From positions 1 through 39,735 of the forward strand of contig JAFGXP010000025.1 in NCBI GenBank assembly GCA_016936535.1: DNA of 39,735 nucleotides. Reading direction: 5' to 3'. A program made the position numbers and the translations under genes. The notes under the pieces are model-generated. The model ran no database searches and was not told the origin of the DNA. It saw only the letters and a program-made list of their open reading frames with translations. Numbering within the stretch: position 1 is the stretch's first letter; each line of letters starts with the position of its first letter. Shown here piece by piece: positions 7,579 to 16,181 of this stretch. This DNA is from Thiotrichales bacterium (GTDB taxonomy: Bacteria; Pseudomonadota; Gammaproteobacteria; Thiomicrospirales; Thiomicrospiraceae).

Positions 7579-9120
7579 TTGCAAGCAGAGACTCAAAACA
7601 GTTCAATCAAAGTCATATCTGAACTTCTGTCACCGGCGGGAACGCTGAAGAATATGGAATATGCCTTTGCGTATGGAGCGGATGCGGTCTATGCCGGTCA
7701 ACCGCGTTACAGCCTACGGGTTCGTAATAATGAGTTTAACGAAGAGAACTTAGCCAAAGGGATTGCGCGGGCGCATCAACTGGGTAAAAAGTTCTATGTG
7801 GTATCGAACATCGCGGCGCACAATTCCAAGGTCAATACCTACATGAAAGACATCGCGGCGGTCATTGCGATGAAACCGGATGCGTTGATTATGTCTGATC
7901 CAGGCTTGATTGCGATGGTGCACGAAGCCTATCCCGAACAGGAAATTCATCTTTCCGTACAATCCAATGCCGTGAACTGGGCGACGGTCAAATTCTGGTA
8001 CAAAAATGGCGTGCGTCGCGTGGTGTTGTCGCGCGAGTTGTCGATTGCCGAAATCCGCGAAATCCGCGAAAAAGTGCCGGAAATGGAGCTGGAAGTTTTT
8101 GTGCATGGTGCCTTGTGTATCGCCTATTCTGGGCGTTGCTTGTTGTCGGGTTATATCAATAAACGTGACGCCAACCAAGGGACTTGCACCAATGCTTGCC
8201 GTTGGAACTACAACACCTATGAAGCCAAGGAAGATGAGTCTGGCGATGTAGTCGGCGTGGCAATCAACCAAGTGCAAATCAAAAATATTACCGATTTAAC
8301 CGGAACCACTGGACGCTCTGCTCCAAAGCAAAACGTCTATAACCCGACATTGGGTGAAGGTGAAACCACCGATCAGATGATGCTGCTTGAAGAAGAGGGG
8401 CGTCCGGGCGAGTTGATGCCGGCGTTTGAGGACGAGCACGGTACTTATATCATGAACTCGAAAGACCTGAGAGCGGTTGAGTTGATTCCTGAATTGGTAG
8501 ATTTAGGGGTGCATTCTTTGAAAATCGAAGGGCGGACCAAATCGCATTACTATGTAGCGCGTACGGCTCAGGTGTATCGGAAAGCGATTGACGATGCTTT
8601 GGCAGGTAAACCCTTTGATCGCTCTTTGCTGGATGATCTCGAAAGCCTTGCCAGCCGCGGTTATACCGAAGGTTTTCTGCGCCGCCATGTGCATTCGGAA
8701 TACCAGAATTACGAATACGGCGTCTCCAAATCCGAACGCCAGCGTTTTGTCGGTGAAGTGGTTGATGTGGTTGAGCGTGAGGGACGTTCTTTCTTGGAAA
8801 TCGACGTCAAAAATAAATTCTGTGTCGGTGATTCGATTGAAATTATGTCGCCGGTCGGCAATGTTTCTCTAGTGCTTGATCATATGCAAACCCATCACGA
8901 TGAGGTGGTCGATTGCGCCAAGGGTTCTGGTTGGCTAGTACGAATTCCTAATCCTTTCAAAGATTTAGATAAGGAGACCTTGTTGTTTTGTTTGGTGATG
9001 CGTAACGAGTCTTGGGGCGGTGATGTCAAGCGAGATGCGGCTGCAAAACAGGCTAAGCTACAGCAAGATAAGCTTGATGAAGCCAACCGTGCTGCTGCGC
9101 AGGCTAAAAAAGTCGGTTAA
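7579..9120 (+). CDS. trhP: tRNA hydroxylation protein TrhP (YegQ, peptidase U32 family)
   Basis: U32-family protein related to E. coli TrhP/YegQ, which is needed for 5-hydroxyuridine formation at wobble position 34 of tRNA. The N-terminus (ELLSPAGTLKNMEYAFAYGA) is the typical start, and the U32 signature EVFVHGALCIAYSGRCLLSG lies at residues 172-191. Cys180, Cys187, Cys203 and Cys207 (GTCTNACRW) are the likely Fe-S ligands. At 513 residues it is somewhat longer than E. coli YegQ, with an internal acidic insert (about 215-285) and a charged C-terminal tail. The start is TTG, with AGGAG 8 bases upstream and no ATG near. The ferredoxin gene follows after 45 bases. Confidence 0.88.
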   Translation: MQAETQNSSIKVISELLSPAGTLKNMEYAFAYGADAVYAGQPRYSLRVRNNEFNEENLAKGIARAHQLGKKFYVVSNIAAHNSKVNTYMKDIAAVIAMKPDALIMSDPGLIAMVHEAYPEQEIHLSVQSNAVNWATVKFWYKNGVRRVVLSRELSIAEIREIREKVPEMELEVFVHGALCIAYSGRCLLSGYINKRDANQGTCTNACRWNYNTYEAKEDESGDVVGVAINQVQIKNITDLTGTTGRSAPKQNVYNPTLGEGETTDQMMLLEEEGRPGELMPAFEDEHGTYIMNSKDLRAVELIPELVDLGVHSLKIEGRTKSHYYVARTAQVYRKAIDDALAGKPFDRSLLDDLESLASRGYTEGFLRRHVHSEYQNYEYGVSKSERQRFVGEVVDVVEREGRSFLEIDVKNKFCVGDSIEIMSPVGNVSLVLDHMQTHHDEVVDCAKGSGWLVRIPNPFKDLDKETLLFCLVMRNESWGGDVKRDAAAKQAKLQQDKLDEANRAAAQAKKVG

Positions 9121-9165
9121 AAGTTTGGACCTCGGGATGCCCCTGTGGTCAAAATAGGAAAATAA

Positions 9166-9423
9166 ATGGCTTTAAAAATCCTAGAAGGGTGCATTAACTG
9201 CGATATGTGCGAGCCGGAGTGTCCGAACAAGGCCATTTTTATGGGCGAGAAAGTCTATGAAATTGATCCGGACCTCTGCACTGAGTGTGTCGGTTTCTAT
9301 GATAAACCGACTTGCTTAAGTGTCTGTCCAATTGATGTCATTATCAAAGATCCAAACCGTATTGAATCGCAGGAAACCTTGTATCAAAAATTTGTGCAAT
9401 TGGTTAATGACAATAAAATATAG
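9166..9423 (+). CDS. yfhL: YfhL-type 2[4Fe-4S] ferredoxin
   Basis: An 85-residue soluble ferredoxin of the Allochromatium (Alvin) type. The first cluster motif is C9-x2-C12-x2-C15-x3-C19-P. The second is C38-x2-C41-x8-C50-x3-C54-P, with the 8-residue insertion that marks this subgroup and lowers redox potential. The C-terminal helix (residues 65-85) is also typical. It follows trhP closely; supplying electrons or cluster maturation to this RNA hydroxylation enzyme is an inference from adjacency. The hairpin at 9438-9460 may end the transcript. Confidence 0.9.
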   Translation: MALKILEGCINCDMCEPECPNKAIFMGEKVYEIDPDLCTECVGFYDKPTCLSVCPIDVIIKDPNRIESQETLYQKFVQLVNDNKI

Positions 9424-9437
9424 TCTTTTCTTTGTGT

Positions 9438-9460
9438 CGCGTAGAGCCCAACTTTACGCG
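9438..9460 (+). terminator. Stable hairpin after the ferredoxin gene
   Basis: A 9-bp stem with one G-T pair (CGCGTAGAG 9438-9446, CTTTACGCG 9452-9460) and a five-base loop starts 14 bases after the stop. No T run follows directly, so termination is possible but not typical. The stretch from 9461 to 9625 holds nothing else I can call except TAGAAT at 9586-9591, a possible -10 for the next gene. Confidence 0.4.
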
Positions 9461-9625
9461 CTCATCTGATGCTTTTCCCCCATGGTTTTGCTTCGCTTAT
9501 TGGCAATTCAACACTAAAAACTATCTCCGCATAAATTTGCTGTAAAAGCCCCTGCGGCGCCAGTTTGTCTCTATGGATTTGTGCTAGAATTCGCTGAAAA
9601 TTTGCAATGGCTCCAAGGAGGGGAA

Positions 9626-12247
9626 ATGCATCTCATATTTGTCATCGCGCTACTGGCATCCGCACTGTTTGGCGGTTACGCTTACATGAACAAGCCCATG
9701 ATTGAACCGGCTTGGACCAACCAAATTCCGGGTTTTGCCTTCTCCCCTTACCAAAAGGGCCAAAGTCCGTTTGATAACACCTTTCCAACGCCGCAAGAAA
9801 TTGCCAGTGATCTGGAAATCCTGTCTGGTAAAGCCCACGCCATTCGTACTTACAGTGTTGGCGGTGTGTTTGGCGAAATTCCAAAACTTGCCTATCCGCA
9901 CAATATCAACCTGACCTTAGGGGCTTGGTTGGGGCCAAATCAATTGGATAATGCAAGTGAGGTGAGTCGTTTAACCCAACTGATCGAAGAGCCGCCATAC
10001 AATGTTGTGCGCGCGATTGTCGGGAACGAGGCGTTGCTGCGTAAAGATATGAGCGAAGAAGAACTCACGCACTGGTTACGTTGGGTACGTTCTAAAGTTT
10101 CGGTTCCGGTCAGTACCGCTGAGCCGTGGCACGTATGGATTAAGCATCCTGATTTGGCTAAAGAAGTCGATTTTATTGCCGTGCATATGCTCCCGTTTTG
10201 GGAAGGAATTGCGCTGGATCAGGCGGTGGATTATATCGTAGATAAAATGCACTTATTGGAACAGACTTTTCCCGATAAACCGATTGTCATTACCGAGGTG
10301 GGTTGGCCTAGTAATGGACGTGCGATTAAGCAAGCCGAGGCCTCGCAAGCCAATCAGGCCATTTTTATGCGTCGCTTTGTGAGCCGTGCGCAAGAAGAAA
10401 AATACGTCTTTTATATGATGGAGGCGTTTGACCAGCCTTGGAAAAACCGTTTAGAAGGCAGTATTGGTGGACATTGGGGTCTGTATGACGTTGAACGTAA
10501 ATTGAAGTTTGAGCAAGAACAACCCATTATTGCCCACCCAGAATGGCGTTTCTTGGCGGCCGCTTCCGCGCTTTTAGCCATTATTCTGTTGTTGTTGCTC
10601 TTGATTGACAGCAGTGCCTTACGGAAACGCGGCCATACGTTTTTAGGTTTGTTGGCATTTGCGATTTCCAGCTTGGTCATATGGATGGTGTATGACTTTA
10701 CGTTGGAGTATCACAATTGGGTCAGTATTTTGGTTGGTGTCCTGCTGCTCATTGGCGTGGTTGGGGTGATTGTTGTGATTTTGGCTGAAGCGCATGAATG
10801 GGCTGAAGCGATCTGGTATCGGCAGCGACGTCGGCCATTAATTGAAATCCCGATTGGGCAAGGCTCAGCTCCAATGGTTTCGATTCATGTTCCAGCCTAC
10901 AACGAGCCGGCGGAAATGATGAAACAAACTCTTTATGCTCTTAGCCAGTTGGACTATCCGAACTTTGAAGTCTTGGTGATTGATAACAATACCAAAGACG
11001 AAGCCGTTTGGCGTCCTGTTGAAGCCTACTGTGCAGAGCTCGGTGCGCCTTTTAAATTTTTTCATGTTGCCCCCTTAGCAGGATTTAAAGCCGGAGCGTT
11101 GAATTATGCATTGGCGCGAACAGCTCCCGAAGCCGAAGTCATTGCCGTAATTGACAGCGATTACGTGGTGCGTCCTGATTGGCTGAAGCGCATGGTCGGT
11201 CAATTTAATGATCCGAAGGTGGCGATTGCTCAGGCTCCCCAAGATTATTCCGATTACCGACAAAATGCGTTTAAAGCCATGTGTTATGCCGAGTATAAAG
11301 GGTTTTTCCACATTGGAATGGTGACGCGCAATGAACGAAATGCGATTATTCAACACGGCACCATGACCATGGTACGTCGCTCGGTTTTAGAGGCGGTAGG
11401 GGGTTGGGGTGAATCGACAATCACGGAAGATGCTGAGCTGGGCTTGCGTATTTTTGAGGAAGGTTACGAAGCCGTTTACAGTGAGCAGAGTTTTGGTCAA
11501 GGATTAATGCCGGATACCTACATTGACTATAAAAAGCAGCGTTATCGTTGGGCATACGGTGCCATGCAAATTTTGCGGGAACACGCGGACGCCTTTTTGC
11601 ATTGGCGGCCAACAAAGCTGAAATCGGGGCAGAGATACCACTTTTTTGCGGGCTGGTTGCCTTGGATTGCCGACGGTTTCAATTATCTCTTTACCTTGAT
11701 GGCGGTGTTTTGGACCTGGTTAATGATTTATGATCCGATTCAATTTAATGCGCCAGATTGGAAAATTGCCTTGATTCCGTTAATTTTCTTTGGTTTTAAA
11801 ATTGTCAAAATGTTGGCCTTGTATATGGGACATGTTGGCGCACCTTTTGCCACCGCTGCAGCCGCCGCACTTGCGGGCTTATCCTTATCGCATACTATTG
11901 CTAGAGCGGTTTTATCCGGCTTATTTATTGGTCGAAAGATGCCATTTTTACGTACACCAAAAATGGCCGATAGCCATAATTTATGGCAAGCGGTGCTGGA
12001 TGCGTATGAGGAGCTGCTGATTGCATTACTGTTACTGGCCAGTGCCGGAACGCTTTATTATCATTTTGGCTTTGAAACCTTAGAAATTACCCTGTGGATT
12101 TCGGTTCTCATGGTGCAGACGCTGCCATATTTATCTGCGCTAATTTTGTCTTTTATCAGTGCGCGACCAAGCTTGCCGGGGAATTGGATGCGTTTTAAAC
12201 CACGTCCGCAGCCTGTCGAGCCTTCCACCCTTAAGGAGAGTCAATGA
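9626..12247 (+). CDS. GH17-GT2 fusion membrane protein, beta-glucan synthase type (NdvB-like)
   Basis: An 873-residue inner-membrane enzyme. After an N-terminal membrane anchor comes a periplasmic glycoside hydrolase family 17 domain (about 25-300) with both catalytic Glu: E135 in VGNEALLR and E224 in ITEVGWPS. Two or three membrane segments follow (about 310-390). A cytoplasmic family 2 glycosyltransferase then has VSIHVPAYNEP, DSD at 510-512, TED at 600-602 and QRYRW at 638-642. Several membrane segments close the protein. Pseudomonas aeruginosa NdvB has this same architecture and length and makes cyclic beta-(1,3)-glucans. The GH17 part would act as transglycosylase on the product. ATG 9626 has a perfect AAGGAGGGG. 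The stop overlaps the next start (ATGA). Confidence 0.88.
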   Translation: MHLIFVIALLASALFGGYAYMNKPMIEPAWTNQIPGFAFSPYQKGQSPFDNTFPTPQEIASDLEILSGKAHAIRTYSVGGVFGEIPKLAYPHNINLTLGAWLGPNQLDNASEVSRLTQLIEEPPYNVVRAIVGNEALLRKDMSEEELTHWLRWVRSKVSVPVSTAEPWHVWIKHPDLAKEVDFIAVHMLPFWEGIALDQAVDYIVDKMHLLEQTFPDKPIVITEVGWPSNGRAIKQAEASQANQAIFMRRFVSRAQEEKYVFYMMEAFDQPWKNRLEGSIGGHWGLYDVERKLKFEQEQPIIAHPEWRFLAAASALLAIILLLLLLIDSSALRKRGHTFLGLLAFAISSLVIWMVYDFTLEYHNWVSILVGVLLLIGVVGVIVVILAEAHEWAEAIWYRQRRRPLIEIPIGQGSAPMVSIHVPAYNEPAEMMKQTLYALSQLDYPNFEVLVIDNNTKDEAVWRPVEAYCAELGAPFKFFHVAPLAGFKAGALNYALARTAPEAEVIAVIDSDYVVRPDWLKRMVGQFNDPKVAIAQAPQDYSDYRQNAFKAMCYAEYKGFFHIGMVTRNERNAIIQHGTMTMVRRSVLEAVGGWGESTITEDAELGLRIFEEGYEAVYSEQSFGQGLMPDTYIDYKKQRYRWAYGAMQILREHADAFLHWRPTKLKSGQRYHFFAGWLPWIADGFNYLFTLMAVFWTWLMIYDPIQFNAPDWKIALIPLIFFGFKIVKMLALYMGHVGAPFATAAAAALAGLSLSHTIARAVLSGLFIGRKMPFLRTPKMADSHNLWQAVLDAYEELLIALLLLASAGTLYYHFGFETLEITLWISVLMVQTLPYLSALILSFISARPSLPGNWMRFKPRPQPVEPSTLKESQ

Positions 12248-12924
12248 ACGTTAAATTAGAACTCATCAGTTTTAAGTTATGTCCGTTTGTGCAGCGTGCC
12301 GTTATCGTACTCAAACACAAACAAATCGATTTTTCGATCACCTACATTGATTTACAAAATCCGCCAGACTGGTTTCAGTCTATTTCGCCTTTAGGCCAGG
12401 TACCGGTTTTAAAAATCGGCTTAGAAGACCGTGAGGAGTTGTTGTTTGAATCGGCGGTGATTCAAGAGTATGTCGATGAGATTACCCCACCGCGTTTGCA
12501 CCCAGCGGATCCGCTGATAAAAGCCAAAAATCGCGCTTGGATGAGTTTTGGCAGTGAGATTTTGTTTGCGGCCCATACGATGGTAACCCACAAGGAGGCT
12601 GGGGTTTGCGCTGAAAAAGCCACGCAGATTGAAGCAAAGTTGCAACAGCTTGAGGCACAACACAGCGGCGGTGACTTTTTTAACGGGTCGGCGTTTCAAT
12701 TAATTGACGCGAGCTACGCACCGCTGCTTATGCGTTTGGATCTGATTGAGCAATTTTGTGGGCAGAATCTATTGGCAAAAACACCAAAACTGGCGCATTG
12801 GTCAAGGGGTTTGGCGCAGCTACCAAGCGTTCAGCAATCGGTGGTTGAGGACTTTCCATTGCGCTATCGACAGGTGATTGTCGATGCGCAGGGCCATTAT
12901 GCTCAAACGCATTTACGTGGGTAA
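12244..12924 (+). CDS. Glutathione S-transferase family protein
   Basis: A 226-residue cytosolic protein with an N-terminal thioredoxin-like domain (residues 3-85) and a helical C-terminal domain. CPF at 13-15 puts a Cys at the catalytic position, as in omega/lambda-like classes that catalyse thiol transfer or deglutathionylation. The glutathione-contact elements VPVL and ESAVIQEY follow (about residues 54 and 70). The start codon overlaps the stop of the glucan synthase gene (ATGA) with AAGGAGAG upstream, so it is translationally coupled; the functional link is unclear. The substrate is unknown. Confidence 0.85.
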   Translation: MNVKLELISFKLCPFVQRAVIVLKHKQIDFSITYIDLQNPPDWFQSISPLGQVPVLKIGLEDREELLFESAVIQEYVDEITPPRLHPADPLIKAKNRAWMSFGSEILFAAHTMVTHKEAGVCAEKATQIEAKLQQLEAQHSGGDFFNGSAFQLIDASYAPLLMRLDLIEQFCGQNLLAKTPKLAHWSRGLAQLPSVQQSVVEDFPLRYRQVIVDAQGHYAQTHLRG

Positions 12925-13825
12925 ACCCCACGTGAATCCTTTTGGCTCCCTGCCTCTTCTGCCGTTGCTTTTTGGGATGCTGGTTTTGACCAGCAATCTC
13001 TCGATGGCAACCACGCCACAAGAGTCAAAGACTGTTCTGGCTTGGCAAATCCTCGCCTTAACTCCGTCCGATTTACAGAAAATTGGCGCGCGCATTTACC
13101 AAAATGAAGGGGCATCTAAGCCAGAAAATTTACTGTTCTGGAGTGAGAAAGAACCTTTCCCTTCGCTCGGAATTGCCCACTTTATTTGGTTGCCGCAGGG
13201 GCTTGATGTTCCGTTTGTACAAACCTTTCCGCAGCTCATGCTATTTTCTCGACACAATTTTCCTGAAGTACCGATTCCTCAAATCGATTTGCTTTATTCA
13301 AACGTTGCGCCTTGGCCAAATCGCACGGCATTTTTGCTCGCGAAATCCAGCGGCGAATTGCAAGAGCTGCAAAGTTGGTTGGAAGACAATGTCGATATTC
13401 AAGCCGCGTTTGTCGTACAGCGGTTTTGGGAAGGGCAGGCGCGTCTATTTACGAAGGTCGCGGCAGAAGAACGCGAGCAACTGGAAACGAAATTGCAACA
13501 GATGATGCGCTTTCCAGCCGGGCTGTTTGCGTTAATTGATTATGCAAATTTTAAAGGCTTTGGCGATGATCCGCGCGAGCGTTATCAAGGCGAAGGTTGG
13601 GGGCTCTTGCAGGTCTTGCAGCGGATGCCGAATCGAATTCTATCGAATCCAATGCCAGGTGAAGAGCGTGTTCATTCTTTGCAGTCCACTCAAGTTTTGA
13701 ATGATTTTATTGAGGCAGGACAGGCGGTATTAGCACAACGAGTCGCTTTGGCGCCCAATTCGCAACGAGAAATCGCTTGGCTAAAGGGGTGGCAAGCTCG
13801 AATCGCGCTCTATGCGCAGCCCTAA
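12899..13825 (+). CDS. Secreted or periplasmic protein of unknown function
   Basis: I do not recognise a family with certainty. The N-terminus looks like a signal peptide with a long n-region (MLKRIYVGKPHVNPFGSL, then a hydrophobic stretch and a cut near SMA-TT). The mature part, about 270 residues, has no Cys and no further membrane segment. Conserved-looking features are a segment near residue 45 (ALTPSDLQKIGARIYQNE), SLGIAHFIW near 85 and NFKGFGDDPRERYQGEGWG near 213-231. The last two suggest an enzymatic or sugar-binding fold, but I will not assign one. ATG 12899 lies inside the end of the glutathione S-transferase gene, with AGGG at good spacing; an in-frame ATG at 12884 is the alternative. 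It completes a three-gene unit with the glucan synthase. Confidence 0.7.
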   Translation: MLKRIYVGKPHVNPFGSLPLLPLLFGMLVLTSNLSMATTPQESKTVLAWQILALTPSDLQKIGARIYQNEGASKPENLLFWSEKEPFPSLGIAHFIWLPQGLDVPFVQTFPQLMLFSRHNFPEVPIPQIDLLYSNVAPWPNRTAFLLAKSSGELQELQSWLEDNVDIQAAFVVQRFWEGQARLFTKVAAEEREQLETKLQQMMRFPAGLFALIDYANFKGFGDDPRERYQGEGWGLLQVLQRMPNRILSNPMPGEERVHSLQSTQVLNDFIEAGQAVLAQRVALAPNSQREIAWLKGWQARIALYAQP

Positions 13826-13871
13826 TGTCTAGGTCTAAGGATGGACTAGAACGCACTTTTAAACCAATAAA

Positions 13872-13891
13872 CCACGCCACGCCACGCCACG
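13872..13891. repeat. Short tandem repeat, four copies of CCACG
   Basis: Four perfect copies of the pentamer CCACG lie in the 139-base gap between two convergent genes, followed by a TCGTC-like repeat to about 13902. No gene or terminator is evident in the gap. Confidence 0.8.
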
Positions 13892-13964
13892 CCTCGTCTC
13901 GTCTTTATGGCATCCTTTCTTCTAAATCACTTTTTCAAGCGCCCTCTCTTTTATTCTCAGTCGT

Positions 13965-14618
13965 TTAGAATGAAGCGTCAGTTTGCAAATGCCTTGCCGC
14001 ATCGATATGCCAATAAATCGGGTCGGCAGCTTGCCATTCATCGGGATCATGGCTAATCAGCAGTAAAGTATTTTTTTGTTCCAAATGGTGTTCAACTAGC
14101 CATCCGGCAAGCCGTTGTCGAGTGGGGCGGTCAAGCGCGCTGAAGGGTTCGTCCAATAACAAAATCGGCGGTCGGCGCATCAGGGCTCGTGCCAGTGCGA
14201 GACGCTGCTGCTGGCCACCGGAAAGTTGATGCGGATACTGCTGCGCATAGGGCGTCAATCCCATAATGGCTAAGAGTTGGTGAGCACGCTCTGGATTGGC
14301 GTGCGCAAACAGCAATTGTTGGAGCGCTCTTTGTTTGGGAAATAAGGCATATTGCTGCCACACGATGCCGATTGGGCGTTGAAAGCTTGGAACCGAGCAT
14401 CGGTTTGCATCTTGCCAAAGTTGTTCGCCAAAGCGAACGTGACCGGAGAATTGTGAGGGCAAACCGCAGAGTGCACGCAGTAAGCTGGTTTTACCGCTGC
14501 CGGATTCGCCGCTTAATACCGTTAAACGCTTGCTTTGCAGGCTGGCTTGCCAATGAACTGTCTGAGGACCGTCGGCAGAGACAAGCTGCCCCTCTAAATC
14601 AAAGTGAAGCGAAGCCAT
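13965..14618 (-). CDS. modC: Short ABC transporter ATPase, molybdate/tungstate type (ModC-like without the Mop domain)
   Basis: Energises the ModB permease. All ATPase motifs are present: Walker A GESGSGKTS (37-45), signature LSGGQQQR (132-139), Walker B ILLLDEP (152-158) and switch His190. At 217 residues it stops after the nucleotide-binding domain, while classical ModC (about 350 residues) carries a C-terminal Mop/TOBE oxyanion-sensing domain. This transporter would therefore lack that cytoplasmic feedback. The start overlaps the end of modD by 20 bases. The assignment rests on the operon more than on the sequence, since such short ATPases resemble several uptake families. Confidence 0.72.
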   Translation of the reverse strand: MASLHFDLEGQLVSADGPQTVHWQASLQSKRLTVLSGESGSGKTSLLRALCGLPSQFSGHVRFGEQLWQDANRCSVPSFQRPIGIVWQQYALFPKQRALQQLLFAHANPERAHQLLAIMGLTPYAQQYPHQLSGGQQQRLALARALMRRPPILLLDEPFSALDRPTRQRLAGWLVEHHLEQKNTLLLISHDPDEWQAADPIYWHIDAARHLQTDASF

Positions 14619-15474
14619 GTTCCTGAGTCGCTTCCAAAGGTTGAATGGTCACCCCAATATCAGCGGGCTTAGCATGATATACCGAACTGAGTACAATCCC
14701 ATCCACGCCGCTGCGGGCATAGTCTTGAATATTTTCAAGATTTACTCCACCGGCAATGACCACTTTTAAATGCGAAAATTGATCTTTAAGCTCACTAACC
14801 CATGGGGTTAAGGTGTTAACGGGAATCTTGTCAAATTGAATCAAATCACAACCAGCTTGGGCTGCAGCCTGTGCTTGCTCAAGGGTGTCGCACTCTACTG
14901 AGATTTTTTTCTCACAGGCCGCCATTTGCATTTTAGGCAGCTTATCTGTTAAAGCGGGACGTCCACCGATGACATTCAGATGGTTTTCAAAGATTAAAAT
15001 GGTTTCAGACAATCCCAAACGATGCGGGTGGGCACCACCATCTAAGATGGCTTTAATCATGGGTTTTTTCATCCCTGGCAGATGTTTGCGCGTTACCAAT
15101 AAAGGAATTGGTTTAATGGCTTCAACTCTTGCCACCATTTGAGCCGTATGGGTCGCGATTCCGCATAAATATTCCAAAAGATTCATCGCAACTTTCCAGC
15201 CGCGGTGCAGGGCATCACTGCGACCAATTACTTCTAAAATCACGCTTCCGGCAGCCACATCGCATCCTGAAGGTGTGCAATGACGAACCTCCGCACCGAG
15301 CAGTTGAAAAATGCGAGACGCTTCTTCCATCATAGTCAAGCGGGTTGGATGACGGCAGGTAATACGTAAACAGGCTGGTTGTTCGGCAATGCCCAGCAGT
15401 TGACTCGTTAGGTCAACCAGGGGCGCGTCTTCATTAATCCAAGCTTCAATTTCATGTGTTTGAAAAAAAATCAT
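14599..15474 (-). CDS. modD: ModD, a NadC-like protein of molybdenum transport operons
   Basis: A 291-residue homologue of quinolinate phosphoribosyltransferase (NadC) found in molybdate operons; its true reaction is unsettled. Visible family features are TRKHLPGMKK near residue 128, KAILDGGAHPHRLGLSETIL near 141-160, and the barrel end with VVIAGGVNLENI and GVDGIVLSS near 240-262. ModD, rather than NadC, is indicated by GGAHPHRLGLSETI in place of the NadC GGGxNHR sequence and by position between modB and the ATPase gene. It is spaced 12 bases after modB and overlaps the next gene. Confidence 0.88.
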   Translation of the reverse strand: MIFFQTHEIEAWINEDAPLVDLTSQLLGIAEQPACLRITCRHPTRLTMMEEASRIFQLLGAEVRHCTPSGCDVAAGSVILEVIGRSDALHRGWKVAMNLLEYLCGIATHTAQMVARVEAIKPIPLLVTRKHLPGMKKPMIKAILDGGAHPHRLGLSETILIFENHLNVIGGRPALTDKLPKMQMAACEKKISVECDTLEQAQAAAQAGCDLIQFDKIPVNTLTPWVSELKDQFSHLKVVIAGGVNLENIQDYARSGVDGIVLSSVYHAKPADIGVTIQPLEATQEHGFASL

Positions 15475-15486
15475 CGTTTTTCCTTT

Positions 15487-16164
15487 TTAACTTCTGGCCG
15501 GTGAACGCGCCAAATAACGTAATACTAAAAACAGGGTGATGGCCACAGCGGCTAATAAAACGCTGTAACCCATGGCGCAGTCAAAATTACCATCCAGAAC
15601 CGAGTTGTAAATGGCAAGGGAAAGGGTGTCGGTTTGGCCAATCAGATTGCCGCCCAGCAATAAGCTCATGCCAACCTCCCCTAAACCTCGTCCCATTCCT
15701 AAGGCTAAACCGGCTAAGAGCGCTGGTAAAATCGAAGGCAAGGTAATATGAAAAAAAGTTTGTAGTGGCGTTTTTCCTAAACAGTATGCCGCTTCGACCA
15801 AATGACGAGTTTCTTGTTGCCAGGCCGTTTGAATCGGTTTAACCACTAAAGGCAGTCCGGCAATGACCGCCGCAATCAATAATGCCTCAAAGGTAAAAAT
15901 CAACTCTATTTGCCAGGTGTCCGGAACCATTTGACTGAACCAACCATCCCGACCAAGCAGCAACAATAGAAAAAAACCGATGGCAATCGGAGGGAAAACC
16001 AAGGGCAAGGTGACCAAAATTTCCAATAATGTTTGTCCACGCCATGCGGGCAAACTGAGCAGCCAAGCGATGGGAACGCCAAGCAAGAGCAACAGCAAAC
16101 CGCTCCAAAGCATAACCGACAAACTGATCCACAGAGGACCTAAACCGCAACTAACGAATAACAC
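15487..16164 (-). CDS. modB: Molybdate/tungstate ABC transporter permease ModB
   Basis: Inner-membrane permease of 225 residues with five to six hydrophobic segments, including the typical ModB run LPLVFPPIAIGFFLLLLLG (near 52-71). The coupling loop that contacts the ATPase is EAAYCLGKTPLQTFFHITLP (about 124-143), a good match to the EAA motif of this class. The next stretch ALAGLALGMGRGLGEVGMSL-like sequence (ending near 170) is also characteristic of ModB/CysT permeases. It lies 17 bases after the binding-protein gene and 12 before modD, so co-transcription is near certain. Confidence 0.87.
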   Translation of the reverse strand: MLFVSCGLGPLWISLSVMLWSGLLLLLLGVPIAWLLSLPAWRGQTLLEILVTLPLVFPPIAIGFFLLLLLGRDGWFSQMVPDTWQIELIFTFEALLIAAVIAGLPLVVKPIQTAWQQETRHLVEAAYCLGKTPLQTFFHITLPSILPALLAGLALGMGRGLGEVGMSLLLGGNLIGQTDTLSLAIYNSVLDGNFDCAMGYSVLLAAVAITLFLVLRYLARSPARS

Positions 16165-16181
16165 AAGCGGTGGCGTCTTAG

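Noticed and set aside
13872-13891. CCACG tandem repeat as a phase-variation switch
   Set aside because: It lies between the ends of two convergent genes, not in a coding frame or promoter, so slippage has no obvious effect.
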